Source of the DNA: Lutjanus erythropterus
Lineage: Eukaryota > Chordata > Actinopteri > Lutjaniformes > Lutjanidae
Reading direction: 5' to 3'
Length of the DNA stretch: 64,000 nucleotides
Assembly (NCBI GenBank): GCA_020091685.1
Contig: CM034604.1
Coordinates: 8,723,682-8,787,681, forward strand
A program made the position numbers and the translations under genes. Below, piece after piece: positions 1 to 37,924 of this stretch; the first letter of the stretch is position 1; every line of letters starts with the position of its first letter. Under the pieces are notes generated by a model that was not told the origin of the DNA, did no database searches, and was given only the letters and a program-made list of their open reading frames with translations.

Positions 1-1129
1 ACTAACAAAAAGTAACATTTGCATTTTGTAACATCCAGCACTGGGCATGATGGGAAATGAGGCCATATTTTATAGTGGCAAACCTTTTTTTTTTTACATT
101 ATACTGCCTTTACCAGTGATATAATTTCTCTTAGAATAGTTTTGTGGAGTGTGTTTGTGAGAATGAAAGTCATGGTCTTTGTGTTTGAGTTTCTCGGGCA
201 GACAGGGTTAGGGGCCGCAACTCGAAAAGGTTGAGAACCACACCTTAAACCACAATGCACAGTACCAACAGTCATTTCCCACAATAACTTCCTTCTTCTT
301 CTTCACCCTCACCCCGTAAATAGCTTAGTAAAGTGCCAGGGGCATGGGCAGGATGCGTCTTATATGATTTACTTATGCATTGTATAACATGCCTCATAGG
401 ATATCACAGTATGAACTGATTATGTTTGAGTGTCTGTATGTCTGTGCATAAAGAACACGGGTTCTGCACGTACCCAGCGGTTATGGTGTTCATCATACAG
501 TAGGGAATTTAACCATACATCCCTCTATATTCTAAAGCTGTCTCTCAGTGCTATTCCCGTCTAGCTTGACAAACTGCTTTAAGCCCTTTTGCCATTCACA
601 CTATTTACTCAATCCTCAAAAAACAGATCAACAAAACATCACTTAAAAAACATTATGTTTCAGGCAAATGTTCTTATTCTGTATGCAGACATCCCATAGC
701 CAAGGACTTATGGTTATTACTCAGCCCGTGTGAGCAATGATCATCAATCTAATACTGTATGTTTAGCATAATTTCTAGACGGTATATTTTGAAAATGCAT
801 ATTGCTTTCACCACACAGCAACTATTCTTTTTTCTCATTTACAGTAACTCAAATATGCAGACTGATTGTATTTATGCAGATTTGTTTTGATATGTGTGTA
901 CAAATGGTATATAATTTTAAATGGCTGTGTTTTTTGTGGTGATGGGGTTTGAATTGTTGTTTAACCAACATACTGGTCTTTTTAGGGATATGTTATTTTC
1001 ATTATTAATCCATCTCTCAATTATTTTCTCCATTACCAGTTAATGGTTTGAACCATAAAATGTAAGAAAATAGTAAAAACTGTCCATTCCAATTTCCAAA
1101 AGACCATTTGTTTTTATGAATTATTACTT
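1..1129. other. Non-coding, no gene seen
   Basis: AT-rich sequence. AACTCGAAAAGGTTGAGAAC at about 220 looks like the end of a hAT-type element whose other end is not visible. Confidence 0.5.
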
Positions 1130-2270
1130 GTTTTGTCTAGTGAATAGTCCAAAATCGAAGATATTTATAGTTTAATATCACAGAAGAAAAAGGAAACCTG
1201 TGATTTTTTTTTTCAGCATTTTTACTTAGTCTACTTAGTCTACTGCCATACAAGCAGCTCTGTGAGACTGTATTTTAATACAGGGCTTTGAACTTTACAC
1301 TGACATGCTCACTGTGGAATTACTGAGGAGGCCTAAATTGTTAACCATGTTTACATTTTAGATTAGCAATGTTAGCATGCTGAAATTTGCTAACACTGGG
1401 CCGACTAGCCAACTGACAGGCTGACATTTCCATCCCTAGAGCCAGTTGCTAATGTGCCTACAATTAAAGAATTCACAAATTATCAGCCCCAAATATAAGT
1501 TATTTAGTTCAATACCATAAAAGACAAAGAAAATCAGCAAAATATCACATTTGAGAAGCTATAACCAGTGAATTTTGGGCACTTTTACTTGGTAAGACTA
1601 AGAGTCTACTGCAATGCTAGTAACTCTGAGGCAGTATTTAAACAGTGCTTTGAACTAAATGCTAGCACTAGAATGCTAACATGCACATAGAGGCATTAGC
1701 AGGTATAATGTTCCCCATGTTCACCTTTATAGTTTAACATGTTAGCATACTATCTGTCTTGGACCAACTGACCAACCAACAGACATTTCCATCCATGTGT
1801 TGCTAATGTGGCTAACGGTCAGGGTTAGGGCTTATCAATTCATCAATTATCAAAATAATTTTAAACTAATTTTCTGTTCAGTCCAAACTGCAAGATATTT
1901 AGTTGAATATCATGGAAGACAAAGAAAACCAGCAAACCCTCATATTTGAGATGCTGGATCCAGTAAATTTTGGGCACTTTTTACTTTTCACTGTGCTTGA
2001 ACACAGAGCTTTGAACTAATTGCTAACATCAGCATGCTGATATGTTAATAGTAATATCTTAGACAAAGAAAACCAGCAGACTTTCACATTGAAGAAGAAC
2101 CAGTGAATTTGGGCATTAAATACAGCAAATTAACATTAGCATACTAACATGCTCACAGTAGCATTAGCAGACATAATGGTTACTATATTCACCATTTAAG
2201 TTCAGCATGTTAGCATGCTAAGATTTGCTAATGTTGGACCAACTGACCATTCAACAGACTTACATTTCTG
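1130..2270. repeat. Diverged tandem array, units of about 350-430 bases
   Basis: Recurring blocks appear in the same order: a 'GACAAAGAAAACCAGCA' block, a 'GAATTTTGGGCACTTTTACTT' type block, 'GCTTTGAACTAA', 'TGCTAACAT', then 'GACCAACTGACCA'. I count about four copies, the later ones with deletions. The family is common in fish non-coding DNA. No coding frame. Confidence 0.6.
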
Positions 2271-4470
2271 ACATTTCAAGAGTACATAGCTTCTGTATAG
2301 TGATGTACTTCCAAGTGAAACAGACAGGCAGGTGGGTCAGACTACTGAAAAAAGGGCATGTCATGACAAACACTGAGAACTTGGTTTGCTCTTGCTAGCT
2401 AACTAATGAATATTAGGTCTGTGCTGTTAAAACCTGTTAAAACAGAAGAAAGGCCTCAACAAAGTCAAAAGAATCCTTATTCTGATTTACATCAATTTAC
2501 TGTTCTATCATAAATAGATACGCAACCAATCTCAGCTGAACTGTTTGCTCCCTGTATTCGTTAGTGTTATTTCAGAGATGATGACAATGATGTGAGGAAG
2601 GAAATACAACGTATTAGGATATCACTGGTTGAAATTGGCTGGTTCAAACCTACGGAAGCATGCATCATATTTTGTTTTCAGGAAGAAAACACGATTGTAT
2701 CTTCATATAAGAATATAGAGAAGAATAATATATAGAATAATTGTTACTCTTTTTGGCATACAGATTGTTAAATAGACTAACAATTTGAAAGGGGATGTGA
2801 TTTAAAACAGTTAAAAAGGCGTGTTCATTTTATCTTGACTTTAAAGAATTAAACTATTATCAAGATAGTTTTTGACAAATTAGCTGTTTATGGACTAATC
2901 GCGTCACTTCTGGTTCCAGATTTGAATTTCTGATACCCCACATTGCCACAGTGGAGTAAGTTGTGTGCTTCACCTTCCTCTGTAAGGAGCTTTGAAGTGT
3001 TATCCTCTGTCTGGTAGCCCACACTGTTGTGATCCTGCGCTTCCCGCTCTCTAGCCATGTGTTTCTGAGATGTGGATGGCTACAGTGGGGCCAGATGAAT
3101 AAGTGATGGGGTCTTCGACTCCTCGGGTCAATAATGCATGGCATTCTTTGTAGAGCGGGCCACTGGGATGTCGCTGCAGCACTTAATGCCACCTCCTCTG
3201 TGGAGACAGAGAGCCCCAGCTGTAGTGACACTTGGGCTTGTTGTGTAATGTTACATCACTGCTGTTATTATTCAGGCTTGCCGTAGCTCCTGGAATGGTA
3301 GTGTCATCTCAGCGTCATGCTTATAATGTGTTAAAAGCTTCAAACAAGAAGGATAGAGGAAGCATTTTGCAGTATAATGTAATTATTATTTATGACTGCA
3401 TTACATATCATTTTACGTTTACTCTCTCATCTGTATCCAAATGACAATTCAAATATGTTAATTTAAAAAGGAACGCCCACTCAATCCATTTCACTTCAGT
3501 GCCTTTATCACTATAGTCTTCTGTAAGGAGCGATAACAGAAGTGAAGAGCTGTAGTAACCCTCACTATTAAGGCATTTTATGTAACAAGATTTATTTTCA
3601 CAAGGGCAATTGACATCAATTTCTCATCTGTTCCTGTGATACAGTAAAACGACAAACTACCTAGGCCTGAAGATGACCTTTAAATCCAGTTATTGTAGTG
3701 CTAATCTAGCTCTGAATTTGTGCATATATCACCTCGTCTTGAGTTTTTGTAGCAGAGCAGAAAATGAGACGCTATTTCATCTCTGTCAGCTTTATAGATT
3801 GTTTTAAAATCAGTGCCAGAGTGTATCAGTCACACTCGAATGGTGTCTCACAGCTATTCGATGTCTTGCGAAAAACATTCATCGGGCATTTCAACCCCAC
3901 ATTTCCGTTAAAGATCTTTAGTTCAGAAAGACAAAGGGGAATGTTTGATGCAGGGACGGAGAGGGAGCGTCTGAAACTGGAAAGCAAACAAAATGGCAGC
4001 CAACACGCACACACTTAGAGCAAGAGAAGAGAGAGAAACACACACACACACACATCCAACTCAATGTGCATGAAACAATGAAAAACAAAGATACGTTGTC
4101 TCTCTTGCTGCAAGCCACATCAAAGCCCTACAGTATCTTACTTTCATGGTCATGTTTTGTCACAAATGTGTCTGTCTTTAGAACCTTCAAATATTTCTGC
4201 ATTAACTATTCAAATAAAAATATGACACAAAAAGCACATTTTGTCAGATTTAGCTACACACTGAATTTCAAAAATGTAACTGAGGAATATTTTTCAGCAT
4301 TATGTAACACACTGTTACAGACAAATGACCAACAGCCCAAGCCTGGATGATATATGATCATATTCTTAAGGGTGCTGTATATGGCATTTGCTTCCTCCAG
4401 CATCTCAGACCAAAACAAATGCACACTTGTGTTTTCTGAATTAGGTTTATCTGAAGACAGTGCACACAAA
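2271..4470. other. Non-coding, no gene seen
   Basis: Short frames only, without homology that I recognise. One (CA)n run is at 4038-4053. Confidence 0.5.
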
Positions 4471-5133
4471 ACTCAGATCAAACTGTCAGACTAGGCAGTG
4501 CTGATAAAATGTTGCCTAAAACTTTTTCAGAAATAAATTTTAGTGTAAAGTTTAGCTGTAATACAAAACATATTTTGACCAGGCTGCCATTTTGGCTCTG
4601 GTTTCCAAAGGAGTGTCCCAAAACACAGATGGAACTCAGATGTGGCAGTGCTGGTCAAATGAGAATCAGGATTTTGTTACTATATTACTTATTTCTTGTT
4701 TAAAATGTTTTCAGAAACTATTCTAGTGTACTAATTAGCTGCAATACAAGACGTTTTGAAACCAGGTGGCTTCCATTTTGGCCGTGTTTCTCAGCGGTGA
4801 AACTCAGATCAGACTGTCAAAGTAGGCAATGCTGATCAAATACAGATCAAATTTACGTTATTACATTTCCTTTTTTAGTGCACTGTTTAGCTGTAATACG
4901 AGCTGTATTGTTATCTATAACAATACCAATACCAGATCCAATTTCCAAAGGAGACTCAGAACTCAGATGAAACTGGCAAACTAGGCAACGTTGATCCAAG
5001 ACGGCTCATGATTCTGTCACTGTGTTGCCTGTTTCTCATTTTAAATGTTTTCAAACACATATTTTAGTGTACTGTTTAGCTGTAGTATGAGAAAGTTACT
5101 CACCGGGCTGCCATGTTGAAAACAGATCCAAGG
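4471..5133. repeat. Tandem array of four units of 159-172 bases
   Basis: Units begin ACTCAGAT at 4471, 4634, 4802 and 4961. Each has ...AGGCA..G.TGAT.AAA, a TTTTCAGAAA-like block, TTTAGTGTACTGTTTAGCTG, and ends CCAGGCTGCCATTTTG or similar. The units are clearly related but diverged. Confidence 0.75.
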
Positions 5134-5164
5134 AAGACAGAGAGGGACTTGAATGTATGAACGT

Positions 5165-5300
5165 GCACGCCCGGCTGTACTTACCAACCCTCCTGATTTT
5201 CCCAGGAGACTCACGTTTTTCATTGCCCTCTCCTCTCCTGTATTTCTCCCGATTTATGACAAATTTTGACACAATTTTCTCCTTTTCATTATCTCAACCT
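5165..5300. repeat. Dispersed fish repeat fragment
   Basis: GCTGTACTTACCAACCCTCC followed by TTTTCCCAGGAGACTCACG and TCTCCCGATTT is a motif order I recognise from interspersed teleost repeats. No terminal repeats are found here. Confidence 0.35.
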
Positions 5301-8300
5301 ATTTCTGACACTGTACAGTGTGAATAAGCCCTGTGACTCTAAAAGTCTGTATCCGACTGTCTGACTGTTTCCGACCGAACAACACCAAACCAGACTTCCT
5401 GAAAGAAGAATTCCCATTGTTTAAGGAAAGTGTTAAAGGAAAGGGCATAGATTTGGTAAAATCATCATTTTTTCCTTAGGAGCATGGCAAAAATAAATAG
5501 CTAGGAGAAAAAAATTGTTCATGCCACAGATTTAAGCAAGTTCAGCCCAGAGACACAAATTATTCTGTATTTTTTCCTGAAAAGTAAAAGTCATCAGAAT
5601 GCAGGAAACAAACTCTGAAACTCAGACTATTTCATGTCAAAATTCTCCCTGTTTTTGAGGTCTCAGTGTTTACAAGTGTGCACACGGCCACTATATCTTT
5701 ACATATCAAAGTTGTTTACTGCAAACTAGTGAGGCTGAATGTTGTGTATTTCATCTTTACTGTGTGATTAGGAAGGAAAGAGGAAGAAAGAGATGGTGGA
5801 TCGAGGAGAGGGGTGATTTAAAAAAAGAAGAGAGGAGGAAAAGAAATGAGAAAGTGGTGAGGTGGAGCAGTTGATGGGGGCTTGTAATCTTCTCCAGGTA
5901 GAATGTGATTGGACAAGGTATGAAATATGCTGTCCTCTGGGGTGGAATGTGTTGGGAATGGAAATAAGGACATCTTCATATCTTGGGTTATTGTTCCCAT
6001 GGTGATTACACTGAGGTGTCACTCCCATGGTAGTAAAAGCCATGACGGATGAATAGAGAGCTAGAGAAATGGATGTTCCATTAAAAATTCATGGAGTTAT
6101 TTCTTGCTACAGAGTGTTGTACTGTACATAAATGCAGGTTTTTAGCTGTGTTTTATTGCTTATCCAATTATTTCAAATACTGTTGATGAATGTGGTGTGC
6201 TGCCTCACTCTAATTGCCTTGAAACCTGTGATTAGCACCACGCTGGTCATATATCATGTTTTACAGCATGTTTTAGGGCCATAAATTAAATCATACTGCT
6301 AATCAGTAAACCTCACCCTGCTACAATCCCTTGGCAACATGGATGTAATAAAGCACGTGTTCATTTGTATATACAGTGCTTAGATGAGTTTGTGTGTTTA
6401 GTGCACCGTGCTTCAGCCTGGTCGTGTAATTTTAATATCTGAGAGGCTGATGTTGGCCCGTTGAGAGTTTCTGTTGCCATTCTTTATTGCTTCCGTGTTG
6501 ACTTGGGGTCAAAAGGTTACAGGGGTTACCATTTCCTGCCATAAATGTCAGCGCCAGACTAGAACATGATGACAAGGTGATAGAAACTCGAAGGCAGAGG
6601 ATGTGTGGGTGTGTGTCAATACACAGTGGCAGACACACAAGGATGGATTTGGTTAAAATTAAACACAATAGATATGGTAGTTGTTGGGTCCCTTCATATT
6701 TTCCCCAAATCCTGTGTGTTACCAAATAGAACGAGGGCATTTTGAGCCACCTGTGTGACAGATGTTTGGTGGAAATGAAGGAGTTAGTGTTCATTACCTA
6801 AAGGATTCAGTCAGTGCAGTCTTTGTTCTGACAGATGGAAAGCAATATGTAATACATTAGTCTGTAAGGACCAGAGATTGCACATAACAGGATTACTGTA
6901 GTTTGATTACAAAATGAAGTGATTACCATTACTGATACAATTAAGCAATTAAGTTTCACAAGTAAAGGAATTACTAATTTGAGAGGGCACTGTAGTAGTT
7001 CCCAAATACCACTATGTTAGTATGATACCAAAACTGTTAATCTGTTGTAGCTACTAAAGGAAGGAAAGTGTTTAGATAATTGTTGTATTGTTGGAGGGTA
7101 GAAGTCCAAGAAGTGTAGGGAGCAGTATGAAGACTGAAAAAGTCTCTTGTGAAACCATAAGTCAAAGTTGACTCATTTAAAGTTTTGAGTTGTTCAAGTT
7201 ACGTCACATGTGATTTATGTGACTTATGTAAGTTAATGTAACGTGACATAATGTAATTTAGAGCTACTACTATTTTGTTGATTTTAGAGGCTCCTGTGGA
7301 AAAAGTGGTAGTATTTCCACTGTCATAACTGCTAAATATAAGGTCAGAAATGAATAATTCAATGCTTCTTTCTGACTGGCTAACATACCACTCACTCTGA
7401 CCTTTGATTTCAAGGACACCAACTCCAGTCTTCTGGGTGAAAGTCCTGTGTTTGATCTGTCCACCCACCCTGTACTCCTCCATACACAGATTTTCTAAAT
7501 CTACCTGTAGTTGTGGTGTCCAAACATAACCAAACTGCAACCTTTTCACAACGTTAGCTAAGGCTTCCCTCTCGTGATTTATGTAACATACTTTGATGCT
7601 GCCTATTGCTAGTACTCTCCAACAGTCTTATTACTCATTTTAGGAGTTATTTGCAATCAGTCTATTCTGTCATTTAGATTTGAGCATGTGTTGTTTTCAT
7701 ATCTGTGCAAAATACATTGTAAGAACAGTTTGTCTGTTGGTATGATTGATATTGAATGTGAGGTACTTCTCAACATAGCACAGATAAAAATCAAGATTCA
7801 GTATATTTCTGGATCATCTGGATATTTTTCCCCACTTTATTACCCAAACTGCTGGTAGTGTTTTGGCGATTAGTTAAAAATTAAAAGTGTCTCTCAAGTG
7901 GGTTGGCCAACATTTAATCAGACAGGAAGCTCCAGATAAATGAGTGTCATTTGAGAGGGAGCATTTCATGGATGACAGGGCGGCCTGCTGCTTAAAGATT
8001 CTGTAACTCAAAGGTCATCAGTCTGATCCTTGTGATGGTACCTCACAAAGGCATTTAAAACTACTGAAGTTTGCTCAGTGGATGAATACATTTTTACTCA
8101 TATTACTATATGGAACCAGAGATGAACAACATCCCATTATTTGTTCAAAACAAAACTGAGAATTGGTACAGCTTCTCATTTCTTACTTTTTGGGTGTTGA
8201 TCAGCCTGAAGTGATGACCTCAGTGGATATACCAATGTTTGAAATAACAGTTTGGCTAACAGATACTAGTACTGATGTTTTTTGTTGTTGTTGTTGTTGT

Positions 8301-9710
8301 TTTTGTTGTTATTTATTCCCCTTTTGTGCCAGGGAAACTGAGAGCTTCATTATAAAAATCATGGCGCCCGTCGTACCAGCCAAGTTGTGTCCAGCCATCG
8401 GTGAATGTCATCGCATTTACAGATAGGCCAATTGACCCACCTCCAAACAGCAACTGACCAATCATAGCTTAGCAACTCTAACTAGAGCTGTCAAGCTTAC
8501 CATTTCTTTTCCATGTTGAAGGTGTGCAGGAGGCTCTGAGAAGAGCGATACTCGGCATTTCGTGAGCCTGGATGGTGGTGTCTTTTTGTAATCCCTCAAA
8601 AACGTGAAACACAAGAGCAGTTGTGTGGTGAATGGATCAAACTCTGTCTTCATCTGCTCTAACATGAGTTGTGAACGTTAGCATGTCTGGCTAACTAATG
8701 CTAGCTTACTAGCTGCAGTAAGTTTACCTCAAGCCAAACTTGTTAGATACCACTGCATCTGTATTTGTTCTGTGGGGGTCTGTGGTAGAGGATATGGGCT
8801 GATGCAGAATCAAAGTGGGCTGACCATCCTACTCTGGCTCGCTGTCTCAGATCTAAGCTGGATTAGTTTAACTCTTATCCTGGCTGTCTTCCACGGTTGC
8901 GGTCCAGCTGGGTCAAAGTCCACTGTGCTTCCTTTCCCCACGTTAATGAGTGTATTTATGTCATCTGTTGTGTAAATACACCTGGCGTATTTCACCATCC
9001 GACCAATGTTTCCTTAGATGTAAGCTAGCTTCAGCCTCAGCATTATTGTTATATAATGTACACAACTGTCAGGTAACTTTACATAAACACTTTCATAAGG
9101 CTCTTGTTTCAAAACTTTTAAAACAGCTGCTCTCTGCCACCGTGATCACCATAAACTGCATAAATGCAGTGCGAGAATGGAAAACTTGGCAGGCGTAGTA
9201 ACAGTAACTAAGGAGGGCGGAGCTTGGCAAAGGGTCAATTGTGGTCAACAAAGTGACAGAATTTACCAGAGGAGGGAATTATTCTTACAATTTTATATTC
9301 ATGCAATACAAGTCATTGTTGGTATCTGGAGTGGACAAAATAGACATACAAAATTCAGATCATTTTATTTAATTCTCTTATTATTTTCAAAATAAAAAGA
9401 AGCAGCAACAATAGATATTAAAACCAAAGACATATTATCTGTTAAATATTACAAATTTTTTATCACTTATCTCCTCTGAGGCTAATGATAAACAAAAGCC
9501 CGTATCTGCAGAAAAATATTCTTAAATCAAGGTTTCCCTTACTTATTTCTCTACATAGCTTTTGAGCATATTCCATAGTTGTCTTCAGCAAATGGAAAGT
9601 TACTCAAGTGGCATCACGTGACCTGCAGAACAGGTGATTCACTGAGGAAGACTCTGGGATTTGGTCGAAAGCTCTGAGTGAATGTTGACTTGAGTTTTCC
9701 AAGTTTTAAA
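5301..9710. other. Non-coding, probably snap25 upstream or intron 1
   Basis: It holds a GA-rich patch (5770-5870), a TTG-rich run (8280-8310) and TAGC-rich repeat debris (8640-8720). No exon can be supported. Confidence 0.5.
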
Positions 9711-10008
9711 ATATTGCAGAAACAGAATACAATATTCATAAGTATGTTTTTATTAGAATATAAAAAACCAGCAAATAAGAATTGTTGTGTATTTGTCACC
9801 TTAGAACAAAGTGAGTCCTTTATATCTACAGAAGTGCAAAATGGATAAACCAAATACTGGATCTACATACAGCCTTTCACTTTGTGTGCGAGTTTCATGA
9901 CCATTGTAGTTTCTCCTACACATTTGGAAGGGGAGAGTGAGGCAAGGTGTCTGCAACGTTTAAGCTCACTACTAGATGCACCTAAATCCTACACACTGGT
10001 CCTTTTAA
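9711..10008. mobile_element. MITE, left end truncated
   Basis: The right end reads CTAAATCCTACACACTGG then TCCTTTTAA. The body (AAGTATGTTTTTATTAGAATA, CACTTTGTGTGCGAGTTTC, GTAGTTTCTCCTACAC) matches the element at 31553-31931 in the same orientation. Confidence 0.7.
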
Positions 10009-10430
10009 ATTATGTCATTAAAAATAACCTATAAGCTACTTTAGATCCATTATATATATCTTCTCCATGAATGATTAAATAACAACTTGTTTTCTCGTTG
10101 TTTTATAGTCTGTGTCTATTGTTAGTCAAACAAAGAGTATCTGATACTGAGCCTACATGCAGTGTCAATATGATAAATTCTTCACTTTAACTGTAATGCA
10201 CACTAATTAATGAATTGATTATAAAAGCATTTCATTACATAATGCCCGCTCCACCAGTATTTTCCCTCTATCCTTGAGAAAGCCTGATGATGAACATGTT
10301 CCAGTGTTGAAGCAGGCAGTGCTGGGGGCATCTAAGATGCAAAATGTGAAGCTTGTAATTGAGATGTAAAGTAAAAGGTCAGCGTGGCCTGTTAAAACTT
10401 AATTGCCTGAATTTGGTTACGTAACCGGAC

Positions 10431-10640
10431 AGTGCGATGATGCCCTCTCTTCCTTCAGCGAGCCGTTCTGAAGATCCGACTCGATTCAGACATTTAACAC
10501 TGCACCGCACAGTCCAGTTGGAGGTTTATGTAACCCAACATGGCAGCCGCTGTTGTGAATTGATGCAGGACAGCGAGGGGGAAGGGAGAGAAGGAGACAA
10601 ATCTGAGACGTCAGAGTCGGGAGAGATGGAATAAACATGA
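10431..10640. promoter_or_regulatory. CpG-richer block with CRE-like site, candidate regulatory segment
   Basis: It is richer in CG dinucleotides than the AT-rich flanks and holds GACGTCA at 10607-10613, a CREB-type core. Placed 3.2 kb before exon 2, it could be an enhancer, or hold an alternative first exon. No donor site that I trust is seen. Confidence 0.25.
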
Positions 10641-11509
10641 GGCATGAATATAACTGTGTCTGATTGAACATGCACATTTTATCCACAAAATAGTCGAAGG
10701 ATCTTTGAGTATGTTTTATTATTAATAAACAGGAGCCTGCACACTTAATCATTATGATGCAGCTGTTGATCTGAGGATGTATTCATGACACGGAGATGAA
10801 TGCAGATGAATCTATAGACTGCCCAGGGAGGCTTTAATGATTCACTCCGTGACATACTGTGATACTGGCATAGCAGTAAAAAATGGCTTCATATCCTGCG
10901 TATGTGGCCAGCAGATGTTGTTGTGAACATTTCTGGACACGTGAGTGGGAGAAGCCAACACGGAGGGTACAGCGGGACCTCTGACGCAGAATATCAACCA
11001 GACTGCTCGCTCAGTCACCAAGATGTGACATGTCCAGGTGGGACGCAGCCGTCTGTCCAAGTCCAAGATGATACACAGACTCCTTCCTGACTTGATTAGT
11101 CTTTACCTGGTATCCTGCTTCTGTGTTAAGATTTAGACTGTATTGGAGTAGTGATCATTGAGGAGAATTTGATTGTGGTTAATTTGGTGTATTTTTTCTG
11201 TATTGCAAGTAATAGTGGCATTATAAAGAGAGTTAATTACTTTAGAACACTGATTCTATAAGATATATATTGGGTACATTGGTTTTAATTTGTGTGTCTT
11301 GTTAAGTGTCTTTTAGGAGTATAGTGTACAGTGCATTCAAGCTGAGGTAGGCACTTTATTTTTGGTATCACTGACCAGAAGTTCCCTTAATAACCTTTAA
11401 CATAATAAGTGTAAGTGGTCTGAGAGAAAACTAGTTTTCTAGCCTTGGCTCTCTTTTCAGGCTTTAGAAAATCTAGCCCATGATGAGAGAGTTTGACCAA
11501 TCACAGGTC

Positions 11510-11596
11510 GGTAAGATGGCTGATTGTTGAGTCTCATTCCCAAAATTCCAGCATTCGACAACCCGGGAATGAGACTGAACAATCAACTATCTTACC
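11510..11596. repeat. Inverted repeat forming a 32-bp stem, 23-base loop
   Basis: Arms 11510-11541 and 11565-11596 match at 29 of 32 positions (GGTAAGAT...CTCATTCCC / GGGAATGAG...ATCTTACC). It may be a small fold-back element or a transcribed hairpin. It is 2.2 kb before snap25 exon 2. Confidence 0.85.
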
Positions 11597-13853
11597 TCAG
11601 AATCAGTTACTACACCTTTAATTTTTTAAGGGTTGCAAATGGACTGGATGGTCTGTTGAGATTTGTTGTTCACGAATGTTACAAATAATGCATTTACCTC
11701 ACTATCATTAACCTTAATCTTCAAACTTTTGCAGTACAAAAGCTTTTCACATGGTGGCACCTTGCACAAGTGCATGAAGATACCTTGGTTTGTGGGTGCA
11801 AGAGTCTGACTATCCACTGCTGATTGTTTTGATAGGGCAAAACTAGAACAGCAGGCTACTCAACCTGGGTGTCGGCATTAATGTGCTACTTTAACCCACG
11901 TTAAAACCTTTAGTTCAAGCTGAAGTGGTATAAATTTGTCCCTTAAATCTATGTGTCACTCAGGGGGAGCAGAAATAAGCTGTTAACATATCAGTTGCAC
12001 ATTATGGCCTCATAAGTAGAGTTGTTGCAGTACCGACACTATTATCTGAAGATGCCTCTGATACAACTTAAAATGCTGGCCAGTCCAAAAAGTTCAGGTA
12101 TTGGAATCGGTATGAGAACATCTTCTTAGGAGGTAGCATACAGGTTTATAGAGCTTTATCGGTAATATCTTTTGCCTACTGTTCTTGATAACTGCATTTG
12201 ATAAGAGCGGTGAGATTGAACCTCAACAGTGGGCTGGAAGACCAAAACAATGAGCTGAAAGATGCTAAAGTGCAGCTAAGAGGACCTGCAGACTCAAGGG
12301 ATAATTTGAGTGAATGATGATTTGCATTTTTTGTTCAAAATCTTCATTCCTATTACTATTTGAAGGCAGACAAACAGCCCAAACAGACCAATTGGTGCAG
12401 GAATGTGAGTCGTGACCCTCCAAAAACAATGAGCCAAAACAACCTAAATCCCTTGTAGAGCTGCAGTTTGGTGTTGATTCTCTGAGTAATTGGTACGACT
12501 AGGAGCCCTGTCATGTTTAAATGATTTGATTGGGTGATAATATTAAAAATATCACTTAACCAAACTGTTTTTTTTGTTTGTTTTTTTTTTTGTTTCCCTG
12601 AGGATGCGCATAAAAACAGCCAATGATTCTTCATCCCTCCCCACTGGGCAGTAAAGACCATTATTGTAGCAGGATTGCCACTTAGCCAGATAACTATTGT
12701 AAGGAATTATATTTGATTCTTAAGAGGTTTAAACAATTTTTAATGCTAATTTGTAAGAATGTCTCGTAGCCATATCCACTGATAATCACAACCTCATCTG
12801 ACACATGACAAGCTGTTTCATCATCATCTTTAGAGTTAGCTTCCAGTAATCCTACATCTGGAGATACCCAACTATTGGCTTGTAGCCTGTCCTGACCTAC
12901 ACAGGGAGGAAAGGATCACAGCTACAGGGCTAACAGGCTGTTTATGTCTCTCTGTGGCTAATCCTCCAAAATCCCAGTCAACACTGTCTGAGACTGCCAT
13001 TCCTCTGCAAACATCAGCTGCCTGCTCTCGTCCCATTCATTCCCCAATAAACAAACATTGCTGTGGCGGCGGCTTCTTAATCCTCCATTATACAGCCTGC
13101 AACAGTAAACAGAGATGGGAGACAGAAGCTCCCAGTTGGCTACCACTTGGTTTTATTTTTTCATTGTATGACTTAAATGATCCAGTTTCATTTTTGACAT
13201 CGCTTGCATGCCATTTTTTTCATTTGCATTTTTTGTACCTCCAGCTATTCGCTGCTGTGATCCAAGGCGAGTTGAAGCCAGTGGGTAGGGAGGAGTGTAT
13301 CACCTTGCTCAAGGGCATCTTGACAAAGCACATGCGTGATGATGGATGCATTTACATCGAGAAGATAAACAGGAATTAGAGGACGAATTGCTGTTGAATC
13401 AGTCTGAGTTTGTCATGAATAAATCTTAACTCAATTAGCAAACATTTCTAGAAGCTTTTCTGGAAACCTCATCTGCCTCCTGCCGCTGGTCCTTTTTTGT
13501 AATCCTACATTTACTGGTACCAACTGTTCAAAGTATTCTCATTGCTCAGAGGGCTGCAGAGAGAAGACCATGAATGTTTCATGTTGTTGGTTTGTGATCA
13601 CAGGGACATCTCAGGTTATGGCTTTGATTTCTCTTTTTTTTGGAAGCTGTCTCCAAAAGCCAAAAATCACCTCAATACCATTTAAATATTCAAACATCCA
13701 AGTTATCATTTGTACAGAGACTGTTTGTACTGCAGCATCCATCAATCCCTTTTCTAATGTTTTGTCTCTGTTCTCTTCCAGCCCTCCCCGAATTCCCACT
13801 AGGATCTTCTCTTCCCTGTTGGAGACCTTCTCCACCCCCCACATCCAACAGCC

Positions 13854-37924
<24,071 letters not shown>

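Larger units (their letters stand above)
10009..13781. other. Non-coding, snap25 intron 1 or upstream
   Basis: Apart from the CpG-richer block and the hairpin listed separately, nothing is recognised. The non-coding exon 1 of snap25 could be here or beyond the left edge. Confidence 0.5.

Noticed and set aside
7975..8075. Possible tRNA-derived SINE (B-box-like GTCTGATCC)
   Set aside because: No convincing A box, no poly-A or simple tail, and no target duplication.
12954..13379. 141-codon + frame just before snap25 exon 2
   Set aside because: No homology that I recognise, no conserved domain, and it spans AT-rich sequence. The part from 13246 after a TACCTCCAG looks exon-like but cannot be linked to snap25.
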